DNA from: Strigamia acuminata
Lineage: Eukaryota > Arthropoda > Chilopoda > Geophilomorpha > Linotaeniidae
Assembly: GCA_949358305.1 (NCBI GenBank)
Contig: OX442318.1
Span: 12,382,517-12,446,516 of the forward strand
Length of the DNA: 64,000 nt
Reading direction: 5' to 3'
The stretch's first letter is position 1; the number at the start of each line of letters is the position of its first letter. Both the position numbers and the translations under genes were made by a program. Of the stretch, positions 34,488 through 47,100 are shown piece after piece. The notes under the pieces were generated by a model. That model searched no databases. It saw only the letters and a program-made list of their open reading frames with translations, and was not told the DNA's origin.

Positions 34488-34886
34488 TCTCGCCAGTTTC
34501 AAACTGTTTGCTTTAAGGAAAACTTGTTTACGTTTGGGAATTGGAATATGTTGCCATCTGCTGGGATTTGTAGCGCGGCGGTAGCAAAAAGGATGTGGTA
34601 GTTCACAAAGAAATTATAAATGATGCTTTTACGAATAAGTTAAGGTTGCTCGTTTACTCGCTACTACAGCTTTCTACTAGTCTTCTGTTTTCTTTTTTTA
34701 ATTATTTAAGTTGGATAGTAATTGTCCCAACTAAATAATTCAATACGGCTTAGATGTGCGTTGCAACGAAATGCAAATTGTAAAAATTAAAATTTCAAGA
34801 TATTTAAAGTTGGAAAAATAAACCAGCTCGAAAATGTACAGGAATTTTTGTCAAGGCACAATTTGCGATGTACCGTTTTTCTTCGT
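34488..34886. other. Upstream flank of the small frame
   Basis: If the frame ending at 34242 is a gene, its promoter would lie here. I see no TATA box. Nothing else identified. Confidence 0.3.
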
Positions 34887-34945
34887 TTCTAAGACGCACT
34901 TTCCCCCCACATAACCATCCCTAAAAACTCGGTGCGTCTTAGAAT
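34887..34945. repeat. Short inverted repeat with GTGCGTCTTAG ends
   Basis: TCTAAGACGCAC at the left and GTGCGTCTTAGA at the right form a 12-bp perfect stem around about 35 bp. The motif is seen at the ends of several DNA transposon families; too short to place. Confidence 0.6.
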
Positions 34946-34966
34946 GTAAAGCACACCTTTGACGTA

Positions 34967-35208
34967 TAAACTCTGTCTGACCTTAAGAATAGAGAAAACT
35001 CCAGCCTTATTACTCCTTATTAAGGAGTGTGTGATCGCGATCATACTATTCACACAAAGAATTCCATTAAAAACAACAACGAAGTGTTTAATAAAACCTG
35101 ATGTATTATTAAAACCTGGTGTATTGTTATACGATGAGGTATCACTACACCAGTGAAAAGATCTCGACCAATGGGAGTTTTCTCTATTCTTAAGGTTAGA
35201 CAGAGTAT
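34967..35208. mobile_element. TATACTC-family MITE, copy D
   Basis: Arms 34967-35001 and 35171-35208 pair over about 35 bp (ACTCTGTCTGACCTTAAG... on the left). The arm sequence is private to this copy. The family block ATCACTACACCAGTGAAAAG followed by GACCAATGGG lies next to the right arm. The centre holds small palindromes (ACTCCTTATTAAGGAGT and TGATCGCGATCA). The block containing ACTACTTTTCC is missing here. Confidence 0.85.
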
Positions 35209-35482
35209 AGAACTACAGCTAAGAGGACAATCTTCGGCATGGAAAAAAAAACCGGCGCCAAAAACAAATAACATTGAAACAAATAACAATAAAACCACAA
35301 CAAACAACACAGTTATACATTGTGACACAGTTAGTACAGTACCCCTTTGTAATTTTTTTCCATATAAATATCTCTACAAATGCAGTGCATCTTGCAATCG
35401 AAGAATTACTTCAGATTTGTCACTGAATGATTAGGGGAGAACCACATGGTACTGGACGCTCACGCATGAAAAATAAATGACT

Positions 35483-35840
35483 CTAAAGTTAGTTTACACT
35501 TGTGTTCACACAAGACACAACGCAAGAAAACTGTCGCAACGCAAGCTGCTTGCATCCAAAAATTCTTGACGTTGATGCCAATTCCTGCTTCAACTCAAAG
35601 TTGAATGAAGTAAGCGACGCACCGCAAGGTAAGGTCTTGCGGCCAACCAATCACGATCGACTCCAACTCTCGTCGATTCACGTCTGGTTGGCGAGACTTT
35701 GCCACATGCAAACAGGCCGCCATTTTCGGATTCTGGAACTAGTTCTAGAACTAGATCCAATTCCAGGTTTCATTTAAACCATCTGATTGGCCAGATGCAA
35801 CATCAATTGTTTCATCTCTGTTCACACGTCAAATAGGATG
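35483..35840. mobile_element. MITE family L, copy 3 (right end truncated)
   Basis: Starts CTAAAGTTAGTTTACACTTG and follows copies 1 and 2 through GCAACGCAAGCTGCTTGC, TTGGCGAGACTTTGCCACAT and AACTAGTTCTAGAACTAG up to CTCTGTTCACACGT, then diverges before the right terminus. Confidence 0.82.
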
Positions 35841-37136
35841 CAACAGCGTCATATCCTGATGACAAACTGAGGTTATCGACTTATAACATTTTAGATTCTT
35901 CTTAACCACTAACCGGATGCTGATAACCCTCATAATCTAATGGCAAAAACTACTTCTTCATCAATCTTTATTTACTTCTCTTACTTCCATAAATGCTCTC
36001 ATACAACACCCGTGCTTTATTGACAGAACTTAGTCTCCCCACCTACAATATGATTAGGCTAGAATTAAAATAAATTTCAATTTTAAAAAGTCGACTTTTG
36101 GACACAAAAAGTGCATCTTGAACTAAAAAAATGCATCTTGAACTAAAAAAATGCATCTTGCACACAAAAATGCATTTTAGGCACTTAAGAACTTGAAAAA
36201 CAAATTTTTGGACTTGAAAAACAAATTAAAAGTTTGATTTCGCATAAAAACCAAAACCCAGACAAGAAATTTCTATAATAAAGAAATACGAAAAAAAAAA
36301 ACCATACAAACATCGTGTTTAAGTTTCTTTGATGTCATCCCCTACCGAGTAAATACCGAAGCTTTTAAAACCCATCCGAGCACAAACTTTTCAACACGAA
36401 ACTTTCCATTAGGATTAAAATCGAATGCGAGGACGCGGAGTTTGCACGCTTTTAAACGATACCCTCAAGTGCAGTTGCCTGCGCACAATGCGTGCAAACC
36501 TCTGGGACCCGATTCGACATTATTGATACTTAATTGCTGCCAAGCAAATGTAAATGGCCTCCCCTCATTACGACGCTCTCAAATGACTTGAAGAAATGGC
36601 GGTCATTATCCGACTCGAAAGCGTGTTTCGTGTTTGTTTCGACAAGAAAATAGATTAAATTGGTTTTTACCTCGCATATTGAACGATTATTATCGTCTTT
36701 TTCCTCAAGATTTTGTCGATTTAGACGCGGGAATTGACTTTGTTTGGGTTCGCGCCATTTTGGATTCTCTTGTCGTTTCGATTGATGAAATCGGTGACTT
36801 GCACTATAAAAGTTTAGTTGTTAATCAGGTTTGTTTTGTGGTTTCTGAAATGTAGATACAAACGTTGGGGATGAGGTCGGGACTCGGCATCGGTGATACG
36901 ATAGCAGGTTTTTGGAGATCGACGCCATTTTTGGTCGGAAAATGACGCAGCGGAGCGCGGTGCCAAAATTTGGAATTAAAATTTTAAATGGATGTCGTTT
37001 ACACTGGTGAATTGGGTTTGGAAATCGATTAAATTGGTGCAAATCATTGAGAATTGGACAGAAATACATGCAAATTAGTCGAAAAATTCAATTAAACTGG
37101 AAATAATTAAATAAAATATATAAATTTAGAAAAATT
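35841..37136. other. Stretch with a possible regulatory island and a weak exon candidate
   Basis: 36105-36180 holds a minor tandem repeat (AAAATGCATCTTGAACTA, about 3-4 units). About 36420-36620 is a balanced-composition island. From about 36634 to 36855 a plus-strand frame is open (about 73 codons) and contains a potential donor CAG|GTTTGT near 36827; there is no ATG start and no known domain. Confidence 0.3.
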
Positions 37137-37315
37137 GGTTAAAAAAACACAAAAATTCAATGAAATTGGTTAAATAAACACAAAAATCCAATGAAATTGG
37201 TTAAATAAAGACAAAATTCAATGAAATTGGTTAAATAAAGACAAAATCCAATGAAATTAGTTAAATAAAAACAAAAATTTAATGAAATTGGGCAAAAAAA
37301 CACAAAATTCCAATA
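37137..37315. repeat. About 31-32-bp tandem repeat, about six copies
   Basis: The unit contains CAATGAAATTGGTTAAATAA followed by ACACAAAAAT or AGACAAAATC. Copies are diverged and the array grades into A-rich DNA to about 37735. Confidence 0.8.
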
Positions 37316-38441
37316 AAACCAGACTAAAAAACCCCCAAAATCAAATCAAAACTAAAAAAGCAATCAAAAATCAATCATCCCAACCCACAAAATAAAAAAA
37401 AATCATTTCACATCCAACAAATCCATTATTCCTCCAACCCAATAATAAAAAACTCAAAAACAAAACCAGAAAAAAAAATCCAAAACCCAATAAATTAAAA
37501 ACCTCTCAAATAATGACCAACCCCTCCCTACCCCCATTGTCCATCCAAACTCAAAATAACTGTCACATCCCAAAAGCAATAAATACATCTTAAAAATTAA
37601 ATCAAAAAAATAAAAACAAAAAAAATAAAAATAAAAACAAACAAAAATAAAATTTAAAAAATAAAATAAAATAAAAACAAACAAAAAAAATAATTTTTTC
37701 TAAAAAAAAAAATTTAAAAAAAAAAGACTTCTATTTCTGACTTGCCCAAAATGCATAAAGCGGAAGAATTCAAAAAGATTTGTGTTCTGACTCCGAGCGA
37801 ATTGACAGTTTGACAGGTTAAGAAATCTGCGTCCCTGTCGAGCAATGTGGGGGTGGTAGGTAGCTGTCATCATGGACGAAAAGTATATTTTATTTTCTTA
37901 GATCCTGAAGTATATTAAAGTTAAAAGAATCTATTTGCTGAGACGTCTTCTCAAAAACAAAAAAAAATGAAAATCTAATGCCCTCATTTTGACCTTCGCT
38001 TCAACCGAGGCGCAGGTGCGATGCAGTGAAGCGCGCTTAACCTTTTTCCATTCTCCTACTGATATCTTTTTCCATCGGTAATTTAAGTAGTAGTAACAAG
38101 TATAAACGAGTTTTATATCAACTCAGGTAAATTATTTATACGCTTTGCATACTTTTGCCAATTTCGATCACCACACGCGGTTTAAAACGCGTTTAAAAGT
38201 CTCATAAACAAATCAAACCCGCACTCGCCTTCCCTCATCTGCATTGCATCCACAGTTTATTGCTTTATGTACAGCTTATTCCCAAATTAAACCATAAACT
38301 TTACAAAGTATATTTTTACATACATATAACCTAATAAAAAATATTTAAACATCTTTCTTTTACGGCTTTAAATTTAATTTGCAGTTAAACAGCGTTTAAA
38401 CAACTTACGCTTGCTAAAACCAATTTTAACGGCTTTTCGGA

Positions 38442-38442
<1 letters not shown>
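37316..38442. other. A-rich stretch without a gene
   Basis: 37316-37735 is almost free of G on the plus strand (AAAATAAAA-type). 37736-38442 is ordinary AT-rich sequence. The minus-strand frame 37454-37684 is a phenylalanine/tyrosine-rich artefact of the A-rich composition. Confidence 0.45.

Positions 38443-38484
<42 letters not shown>
38443..38484. repeat. (ATT)n microsatellite
   Basis: About thirteen consecutive ATT trinucleotides. Confidence 0.97.
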
Positions 38485-40667
38485 TATTGCACACTCCGAT
38501 GGAGTAAAAAGTTGTTTCATCCGGTAAGATCAGGAATTATCTAAGATATATTGTGATCCGGGTGCCCATCTACAAACTGCAGGCACTTCAGGAACAGGGG
38601 GGTGCAACTTGAATACTTTGCCGTCATTGGTCGAAAAGCGTGTCGTCATCAAAGGGTCAAGTGACATATGTAAAAGTACTAAAATATACTGGTATATGTG
38701 ATATCAGATTGTTAGGGATATTTAATACCGAGAGTTAATACTCAAATTTTAAGTTAACATAAAATAAAATAAAATTGAGACTAATTTCATGTGTGTGAAT
38801 TAAATTTAATTAAAAAATCTGTGACGTCACTGAATGGCCAGTGATACAGCAACACAGATTATACTCTGTGACAGCAAGGCCCCTCCAGTGACGTTGTGCG
38901 CAGACCTATGCGCAAAATTGTTGGCTTTTTTCTCCAAATTGCGCAACCTTATAGTATTCTAGTAGCCTTGGTTAAGGTGAGGTGAACACAATCTGAGCAG
39001 GGAACTTGACGTCTTGCATTAATAATTCTGTTAGATGCATTAGTCACTTCTGGCCGCAAAGATGCGAACAAACTGTCTTTGACGCGCCATTTTGGTACAG
39101 TAGTTCGTAACTCCCTCACTAGAGTGCGCTTCAGCCAATGAAGCGTATCAAAATGGCGCTTCAAAAACATCCGGTTAACGATGTGGCTACGACGCATAAC
39201 AAAAACGTCTAAACTTGCTGATTTTTATTAGCCCAGGGTGCTGAAAAGTGTTAAGACGGCCCTGTGCACAATCATACAAGCCTTGCTTGTCGTTATACGA
39301 TAATATGTCTGTCTGTTTATTTCCCGTTATCTGGTCAACCGTTTTTAGAAGAAAATACGGAAGCGCTATTGTTATACAGCTGTGGCTGAATTGTTGGCAG
39401 AATGCAACCTTGTCATAAGAAAGTCACCACAAGTACTTGAATTAGCTTTCCGGTTACTCCAACGCCAGATAAAACACATCTTTTGCTGCACCGAGAATCA
39501 TTTGAATTTACTTAAAAGAAAATTTAATATCGAATTTATGTTTTAAATTCTCAAAAGTATTAAAATCAGCAAGCCAACTGAAATTAATCAAATTTGTAAT
39601 GCTTGCATATGTATTTAATGCAAATTTCGACACGATCAATGTACACCAATATGCAAATAATCTAATTTCCATATTGATTGGTTGAGTAAATGCGAACTTT
39701 AAAAATATAAAAACCACCCACATTAAATAAAATATGCAATAAACTATGTATAAATGTATATTGGTGAATGATTGAAACAATGCAAACTGCACCTAAAAGG
39801 GGAAATCTACCAAAGTGAAACCAAACTCAAACATCAACAGAATTGAACATTAGAACGAACACACTTTAAATACATCCCATCAATATTTCAACAACTGAAT
39901 AGCAAAGCTAAGACAAACCCAGCACACCAATTTATTGTCAACCAGCTAATGCAGGAATACAAATCTCCAGTGAGCTTTTATTGTTATTATTATCAAAATT
40001 CCAACAATACAGGTATTGATCTAATAATGCATGACACCGTAAAGGTGAATTGCACTTTCACACCTCCTGACAACAAGCTGGCAGTTAAAGAAAATGGATA
40101 TGCCAGCATGTGCTGACAAAGGTGGAATGTTACAACGTGTAAGTGTATTCCTACATATCGCCAGCAAATGCAGACATTTTGAGATATTTATCGTTAAGAA
40201 TTGCTAGAAATTATTTTGTTGAAACAAACAAATAATATTTTTTGACCCTGTCCACTATTTATAAAAATAAAATAAAATAAAATAAAATGCTAAAAAGGAG
40301 AAATAATGTAGACTTGTGACGTCCTAAAACAAATAGACACGGAAATCAATACGTGATGGGAGTTTGACCCACTTGAGAACTCGCATTGGAATGTTCATTC
40401 ACGGACCCGTGGTTCATTCTTCAATTCAGCCCTCTGATGTGCAATGACAAGTGCATGTCCCCTGCATTTAATGTGCAGATATACTTTTATATCATTTTAC
40501 ACAGGCCGTGGTAATCGGAAGCGCATCTTCTCACCACAAACATCACCAAAAGGGCTTCTATTCTATTTATTTACAATACCGTAATGTTCCGTATTGTAGC
40601 CTGGTCCTTGTAGTGGCCTGTGACCATTTTAGCGCCCAAGGGCCACACAGTCATAAAAAGTAGGTGT
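38485..40667. other. Stretch with a hAT-like end and no supported gene
   Basis: 39232-39264, in reverse complement CAGGGCCGTCTTAACACT, looks like a hAT terminus. A minus-strand frame 38949-39197 has protein-like composition but lies next to that end and has no domain. 38872 (CAGCAAGGCCCC) is a possible partner end, but flanking octamers do not match. The remainder is AT-rich. Confidence 0.35.
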
Positions 40668-41057
40668 CTAAAATTCCAATTTTGGGCCTAAAATTCCAAT
40701 TTTGGGCCTAAAATTCCAATTTTGGGCCTAAAATTCCAATTTTGGGACTAAAATTCCAATTTTGGGACTAAAATTCCAATTTTGGGACTAAAATTCCAAT
40801 TTTGGGACTAAAATTCCAATTTTGGGACTAAAATTCTAATTTTGGGCCTAAAATTCCAATTTTAGGACTAAAATTCCAATTTTAAAACTAAAATTTCAAT
40901 TTTAGGACTAAAATTCCAATTTTAGGACTAAAATTCCAGTTTTGGGACTAAAATTCTAATTTTGAGACTAAAATTCCAAATTTGGGACAAAATTCCGATT
41001 TTAGGACTAAAAATTCCAGTTTTGAGCCAAAAAATCCAGTCTTTGGGCTTAAAATCC
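40668..41057. repeat. 20-bp tandem repeat, about 19 copies
   Basis: The unit CTAAAATTCCAATTTTGGGA (variants with GGGC, AGGA, GAGA) has a 20-bp period. Each unit contains the inverted pair AAAATT/AATTTT. The units near 41000-41057 are degenerate. GGCGCC-poor flanks and no terminal repeats are visible. Confidence 0.95.
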
Positions 41058-42192
41058 CATAAAAATATGGTTAATTTCTTATTAACCAAATTAAATCGTC
41101 CAGCTAGCTCGACCGAAATTGTGTTCGATCTTGAGCAAACTTAATAAAACTAAAGGTCGATGCGCAACCGCGGTTCTAGATTTCACAACATTTTAGCAAT
41201 TCAAAGCCGATATCCAGCGACGATACAAAGCAGTATTTTATTCAATCGTTCTCGCCTAGCCCTTGCACGATACATCCCATCCCAGCTCATCTGTAAATTG
41301 TAAAAAGAAACGGTGTAATATTCCATCTCCACTCCATTTGCAAACCGATTAGCATTCAGATCACGTTCGTGCTTATTTCCCTTTTATGAATTCGAACCAC
41401 GTGGAAACGGCGAGGAAAGATTTTGTACTTTCTCAGCGCGTCGAGCGAGACCGAGCCCGAGCCCGAGCCCGTCCCCGTCTACCCAACGCGCAACGTGGCA
41501 AGGGAAGCTGGCAAAATTCATTAACTGTCTTTTGCATTTGCCGAGCAAAAGCTTAACTTCCCCCGCATAAAACAATCCGCGAAATGAAGAAGCAATATCA
41601 TTAAGCGCCAAACGCAACTCTTTAATGGCCAAATGTCAAATCAGGTTGCGTGACAACGGACAAGTTGGCAAACAAAGTTCACGGCTTAAATAAATATTTC
41701 TGCCGCTTCTCTTTCATTCTCTCTTTTATTCTCTCTTTCATCGAAGCGATCGGGCTTTGCAATTGCGACGCCAATTTGGGATTTCGCACGGGTATGTTTG
41801 TATAACGAGCACTCTATCTTGCTTACCGTTTCTCCTGGTCCAGTGCAGATAAGTGCAGTGAATATTCGGCATAATTACACTCTTCTCGAACCCTTGGTTA
41901 GAGGTGATAAGTTGCTCTGCAGCTTTGCATGCACGCTTGAATTAGTAGAACACGTTTTCAAATGAGGAAAACGATCAGCTTAGGCATATTATCCTTCTCT
42001 TGCATGCTGCTTGATGATAGTGGACTTTTGATGCTTCAAAAGGCGTCATCAAATGGAGTGTGATGATATGTCCATCATCATTTTTCTTTTCTTTACACTT
42101 TTTACAAAATTCCAATGTACGTTTCACTAAGTTTTTTATACGACACTTGGTGTCGTTTCTGATGATGCAAATTGCAATAAGAAATTGCTCTG
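41058..42192. other. Stretch with a GC-richer island
   Basis: About 41390-41640 is less AT-rich, with a GAGCCC-GAGCCC-GAGCCC micro-repeat at about 41454-41472; it is open on the minus strand (41384-41632) without a recognisable domain. It may be promoter-like DNA; unproven. Confidence 0.3.
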
Positions 42193-42364
42193 CAGTCGAG
42201 CCACGTTATAGCGAATCGCAAGCGAAATAGTTCGATATTATTATATTGTATCAAAATTTTTTAACGTGGTGTTCTATGACCAATCAACCAAACCAGACAT
42301 TTTTAACTATTCGTTATAACTGAAAATTCGTTATACCGCGGTTCGTTGTAACGAGATTCGACTG
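42193..42364. mobile_element. Small MITE with CAGTCGA ends
   Basis: The left end CAGTCGAGCCACGTTATAGC and the right end in reverse complement CAGTCGAATCTCGTTACAAC form imperfect inverted repeats of about 35 bp around 100 bp. The CAGTCGA...CGTTATAACGA style of terminus is common in Tc1/mariner/pogo-derived MITEs. Similar CTTCGTTATATCGCAG sequence occurs near 21031. Confidence 0.7.
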
Positions 42365-43078
42365 TCACCCTAATAAACACTCTTCAAATGACATAAATTC
42401 AACACTAAGATACTGTGACTAACAAATATTATATAAAATATTATAAATGATAAAATGCAAATCTCACAGACCACTTCGTTCGCTCCTACACCAACTTTTA
42501 CATTTTTATTAAATACGTCAGGAATATTTGGACTAAGCATACAGGTGAAGCCCACATTTACGGAGTTTTTTTTGTCCTTTTGTTTATTTTGCAGGTGTTT
42601 TCTTTTTCATTTCAAGAATGCTGTTATTGCTATTTTTTTTGAAAATTTCGAAGCTGTGCCAATTAGAATAAAGATTCTCTTGTCAGGTATCAGATTGCAA
42701 GTCGAATTACTCTCCATATAACTCAATTTTAAGTCAAAGGTTTTTCATTTTGGCAGTTATTTGTAAAGTAATCTTGTTTCAATTTCATTAAAGCTGGAAA
42801 CTTCAACTTACTGGCAATTTTTATCATTCAATTTTATTACTTCAAACAACTCAACTAATATTTTTTTTTTAAAAAAAACTTATTTTAATAATTAACAATT
42901 ATTGTGAGATTGCACCCACAAAACTTGAGATATTGCCACTTTTGAACTTTTCCTTAAAACTAGGCTTTTCTGCATTACTGCAAAACTGCATACCACATTT
43001 CTAACTCCAAATGGGTCTTTTTACGGTGAATAATTGGTACAACATTTAGCACACGGTTCAAAAATATATTTTACAATA
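42365..43078. other. AT-rich stretch without a gene
   Basis: Open frames here are AT-driven; nothing identified. Confidence 0.4.
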
Positions 43079-43254
43079 TACCGTATTTTATCGATTAAGA
43101 GCCGCGGCTACTATTCGAGGGTGGCTACAATTCGAGAACGACTTTTAATCAATAAATGGGTGAAATTTAGCAACTAAATAACGAATTATAAGCCAAATCG
43201 AGCGCTACGGATCGGCCGCTTATCGGAACGGTCCGTATGTGTAACAATACGGTA
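43079..43254. mobile_element. GCCGCGGC-type MITE, copy K4
   Basis: Begins TACCGTATTTTATCGATTAA then AGAGCCGCGGCTACTATTCG and ends AATACGGTA. The TACCGTA/TACGGTA tips are inverted. Internal units (GAGCCGCGG, GGGTGGCTAC, CGGCCGCTTATCGG) make it CpG-rich. Related to 22349-22605 and 60539-60605. Confidence 0.75.
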
Positions 43255-43771
43255 CATTTCAAAATACATTACAAAATAACCATACAGGTTTGACTTTGGC
43301 TTTTATTACAAAACAAGACAAAAATCATTTAAAGATAAACTAAACGACTTTTTAAGCCACAAAGAGAATATTAGTTAAAAAAAAAAAGAAATATAAACCA
43401 AGCTAAATCCATATTCCAAACAGATTTTTTCGGTGTGAAAAGAAAAGGTGTTTGAGTTTAGGTTCAAAGTCTTAATAGCAGTAATAGTAAAGAAGAGTGT
43501 AAGTGAAACTGTATAAAGAAAAAAAGGATATTTGATTTGATGTTGATTTAAGTGGAGTTGGTGGTAGTCAGGTGGGATCTAGACAAAGACAATGTTACAG
43601 GAAACATTTTTTTTTGTTGTAAATTTCCCTTCCTTTTTTTTAAGTTGAAGTATTGGATGTTATTCCCAAATGCGAGAAGCTGGATTCCATTTTTTGCAAT
43701 TGCCAACACAGAAAGAAAGAAAGAAAAAAAGAGAAAGAGTAAAAAAAAAATTCCCCGCATTAGTTACGCAC
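43255..43771. other. AT-rich 5' flank of the BEL element
   Basis: No gene; ends with the target duplication ACGCAC at 43766-43771. Confidence 0.5.
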
Positions 43772-44098
43772 TGTGAAAACTGGCGTTGTTAGAAGTAACA
43801 AGGTCGCACGAGTTCGAGGGAAAGAGCACGGCGCAGCACAGAGAAGCCAACCTGCAGGAGGTGTTTTTGAGTGATATTGGATGACGCGTGACCGGAAGTG
43901 CTGTAAAAGTGTCATAAATTATCTTGTTTCACCCTTTGTTCCCCTGAATTTGTACTTGTGACCCCCAGAAATTACAATAAACTTGTTCTTAACCCAAAAA
44001 AGACATGCTTTATTTCGAGAATTCATAAAAGTTAGAAAAGTAGTAAATTTACACAGTTTTAGTCAAAATTAGTTACAAATCGACTTTGCGAATCTTCA
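43772..44098 (+). repeat. BEL element 5' LTR
   Basis: Starts TGTGAAAACTGGCG and ends GCGAATCTTCA (two more A bases are shared with the 3' LTR). It contains AATAAA at 43976-43981, the likely polyadenylation signal. No TATA box is obvious. Same length as the 3' LTR with a constant offset of 5623, so no indels. Confidence 0.95.
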
Positions 44099-44100
44099 AA

Positions 44101-44118
44101 TGGTGCCGAAACCCGGGA
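44101..44118 (+). other. BEL primer binding site, tRNA-Phe
   Basis: TGGTGCCGAAACCCGGGA is the exact complement of the last 18 nt of animal tRNA-Phe (GAA) including CCA. It lies two bases after the CA of the LTR, where reverse transcription of the minus strand begins. Confidence 0.9.
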
Positions 44119-44199
44119 AAATCAGTGAATCCGGACAGAAATAAGTAGAAAACAGCATCGTAAAGCCGACCACGCCGAATTTTGACCGAAAATTTCAAA

Positions 44200-47100
44200 A
44201 TGGACGCCCTTGATCGTTTGCGCGCTCAACAAGCCACGTCCAGAGAAGGAGCCAAGCGGTTATGTAATGCGGTACTCGTCGAATTAGCCAACGTTGCTCC
44301 AGAAGTCCTCGCGTTGAAACGATTAAAAAACCAGTTGTTAGCAAAGAGTGAACAATTGACAGCGCTCGACGATAAGATATCGCCGATGATTGTTACGCGT
44401 GCGGATTTGGAGAAAGAAGAAAGCGACAACGAAGATTTCCGTGAGTTGATAATCGACTCTCTTACCGATATTGAAGTCAAATTGGAAGAACTTTTACGGC
44501 CACCAGCACCAGTTATACCCCCAGCGATTCCAATCGGCGGCAGCGCCACGAGCAACTCAGGCGAAGGGACAATAAAGCTGCCAAAGTTAGTAATGCGGAA
44601 TTTCAGCGGGAATCCTGTTGAGTGGTCAAAGTTTTGGTCCAATTTCGAGTTGAGTGTCCACGGCAACGGTTCACTTACAGCAAAAGCCAAATTCGTATAT
44701 TTGAACTCAGTTCTCGAAGGTACTGCAGCAACAGTTGTTCATGGTCTCAAAATCAGCGATGAGAACTATGAAACTGCAGTGACTTTACTTCAAAATCGAT
44801 TTGGGCGAAAAGAAGTCATCGTGAACGCTCACATTCAGACTTTGATGAAACTTAAACCAGTAAAACGAGTTAGCGACCTCGTTGAGTTGCGTAGACTCTA
44901 CGACACGTGCGAATTGCATATTCGAAGTCTCGAGACTGAAGAAATCGATACAGCCACGTTTGGAATTGTATTGTGTCCATTGATACGAAATGCGGTGCCT
45001 GACGTTATTGCACTTGATTTTGCACGCAAAAATAAAGAAAACACTCACGATATGAAACTGTTTTTGGAGTTTTTCAGAGCCGAACTGGAGTTACGAGAAG
45101 AACACGTAGCCGTGAGCGACCAGACAGAGAAACCAGCCGCCAAGACGTTCGTCGACTACAAGAAGCCGACGCGTAACGACAAAATAGCCTCAGCCAATGC
45201 ATTGACTACCAACGTTTCATCATCCAGTTGCGTATTCTGCGACGATGCGTCGCACAAGAAAGAAGATTGTCCACTCAACATTCCAGATCGATTGAAGCGG
45301 TGCATGACGAAACGAACGTGTTTTAGATGTTTGGGCAGCAAACATATGGCACGCAGCTGTCCCCAGAAAGAGAAGTGTGTGAACTGCGAGCGGTTCCACC
45401 ATATCCTGTTGTGCGAGACACCGACTACCAAGCCAGAGACCGTTCTTGTGTCGACGTTGACAGCAGCAGCAATTACAGCAGAGAACACTGACTTATTTTT
45501 GCAAGTATTAATGACAAATGTGGAATCCAACTGTAAAACCAAGGCGGTGCAGTGCATGTTTGATGGCGGAAGCCACAGATCGTTTATTAGCCAGAAACTA
45601 GTGAATGAACTCGATGCCCAAGTAGTGGGAAAGCAGAACATGCAGATTTCTAGTTTTGGCGATTCCAAAACTGAAAGCGTTTGTCGTCGTCGCGTAAAAG
45701 TGACTTTGCGAAATATAACTGATACTAATAAATTTATTGATCTAGAATTAATTGAAGTACCAAGAATAACTCACTCAGTCGCGAGGCAGTCAGGACCAAA
45801 CGTGCGCGAGATGTTGCGCAAACACAAGATCGCGTTAAACATCGACCAGATGTCGACCCAGCAAGACGAGGTGGCAATTTTAATTGGAGCGGACCACTTT
45901 TGGCGTATCGTAACAGGCGAATCAAAACGTTTAGATGAGGGATTGATGTGTCTTCACACGTCTCTCGGTTGGACAATCCACGGCGCGATCAGAAGCCAAG
46001 ATGAAACGGTTAGACAGTCAGCAACCCACGTGAATCTTGTGCAGTACGAAGACCGACTCGACCACCTTCTTCAACGTTTTTGGGAGTTGGAAGCAGTAGG
46101 CATCCCCCACGAAACTCTCACCAGCGCCCAGGACGAAGATGATCAAGCAGTAGCAAAATTTAAAGAGTCCATCAACTGGACGGGTGAGCGGTACGAGGTG
46201 CGACTGCCTTGGTTGCTGGACAAATCAGAGTTGGACAGCAACTATCAAATTGCACTTAAGAGACTGTGGAATCTTGTTCGCAAGTTTAAACAAAATCCGG
46301 ACTTGTACCACCGCTATAAGAAGGTTCTGGACGACCAGAAAATCGCTGGAATAATCGAAACGGCCCCAGAAGTAGCCAACCAGACTGGGTGTTACTACCT
46401 CCCACATCGACCAGTAATTCGAGAGCGGAGAAGCACCACAAAATTGCGCATAGTCTACGACGCCTCGTCGCACGCGCAGAAGAGTCGCTCTCTCAACGAC
46501 TGCCTGTTTACAGGGCCAAATCTCCTTCCAGAATTAATCAATGCCCTTTTATTTTTCAGACAATTCATTGTGGCATTGATTGGAGACATTAAACAAGCGT
46601 TTCATCAAATTTTGCTGGCGTTAGCTGACCGAGATGCGGTGAGGTTTCTGTGGATCGCGGATGGATGGGACGTTGAAGGACCAATCGTGTTGGAGATTCT
46701 CCGACAAACCAGAGTCCTATTTGGAGCATCTCCAAGTCCCTATCTCTTGAACGGAACGATACAACACCATCTCGAACAATATGCAGATCGTTTTCCCGAA
46801 TTAATTATGAAATTGTTAAAGAGATTTTATGTTGATGACTTTTTGAACAGTGAAAAGACAACAACAGAAGCCATTGATGTCTACAAGAAGACGTCAACCA
46901 TCATGCTCGAAGCCAATATGGAGCTGGTGAAATGGTACAGCAATTCCCCAGTGCTACGAGAGCAATTTGCTGCTGACCATCCAACTGCAACGTTCGAGGA
47001 TGAGCAAAAAGTGTTGGGGTTAAAGTGGAACGGCGTTAGAGACGATTTATCACTGGAACTCGAGGATGTGAGGGCAACTTTAGAACGTGATTCGAACACT

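Noticed and set aside
37454-37684. Phe/Tyr-rich minus-strand frame
   Set aside because: Artefact of A-rich composition on the plus strand.
38872-39264. Complete hAT element
   Set aside because: The right end looks genuine, but the left end differs and flanking octamers (CTCTGTGA, TGCACAAT) do not match.
45156-45668. 170-codon minus-strand frame
   Set aside because: Antisense shadow of the BEL zinc-knuckle and protease region.
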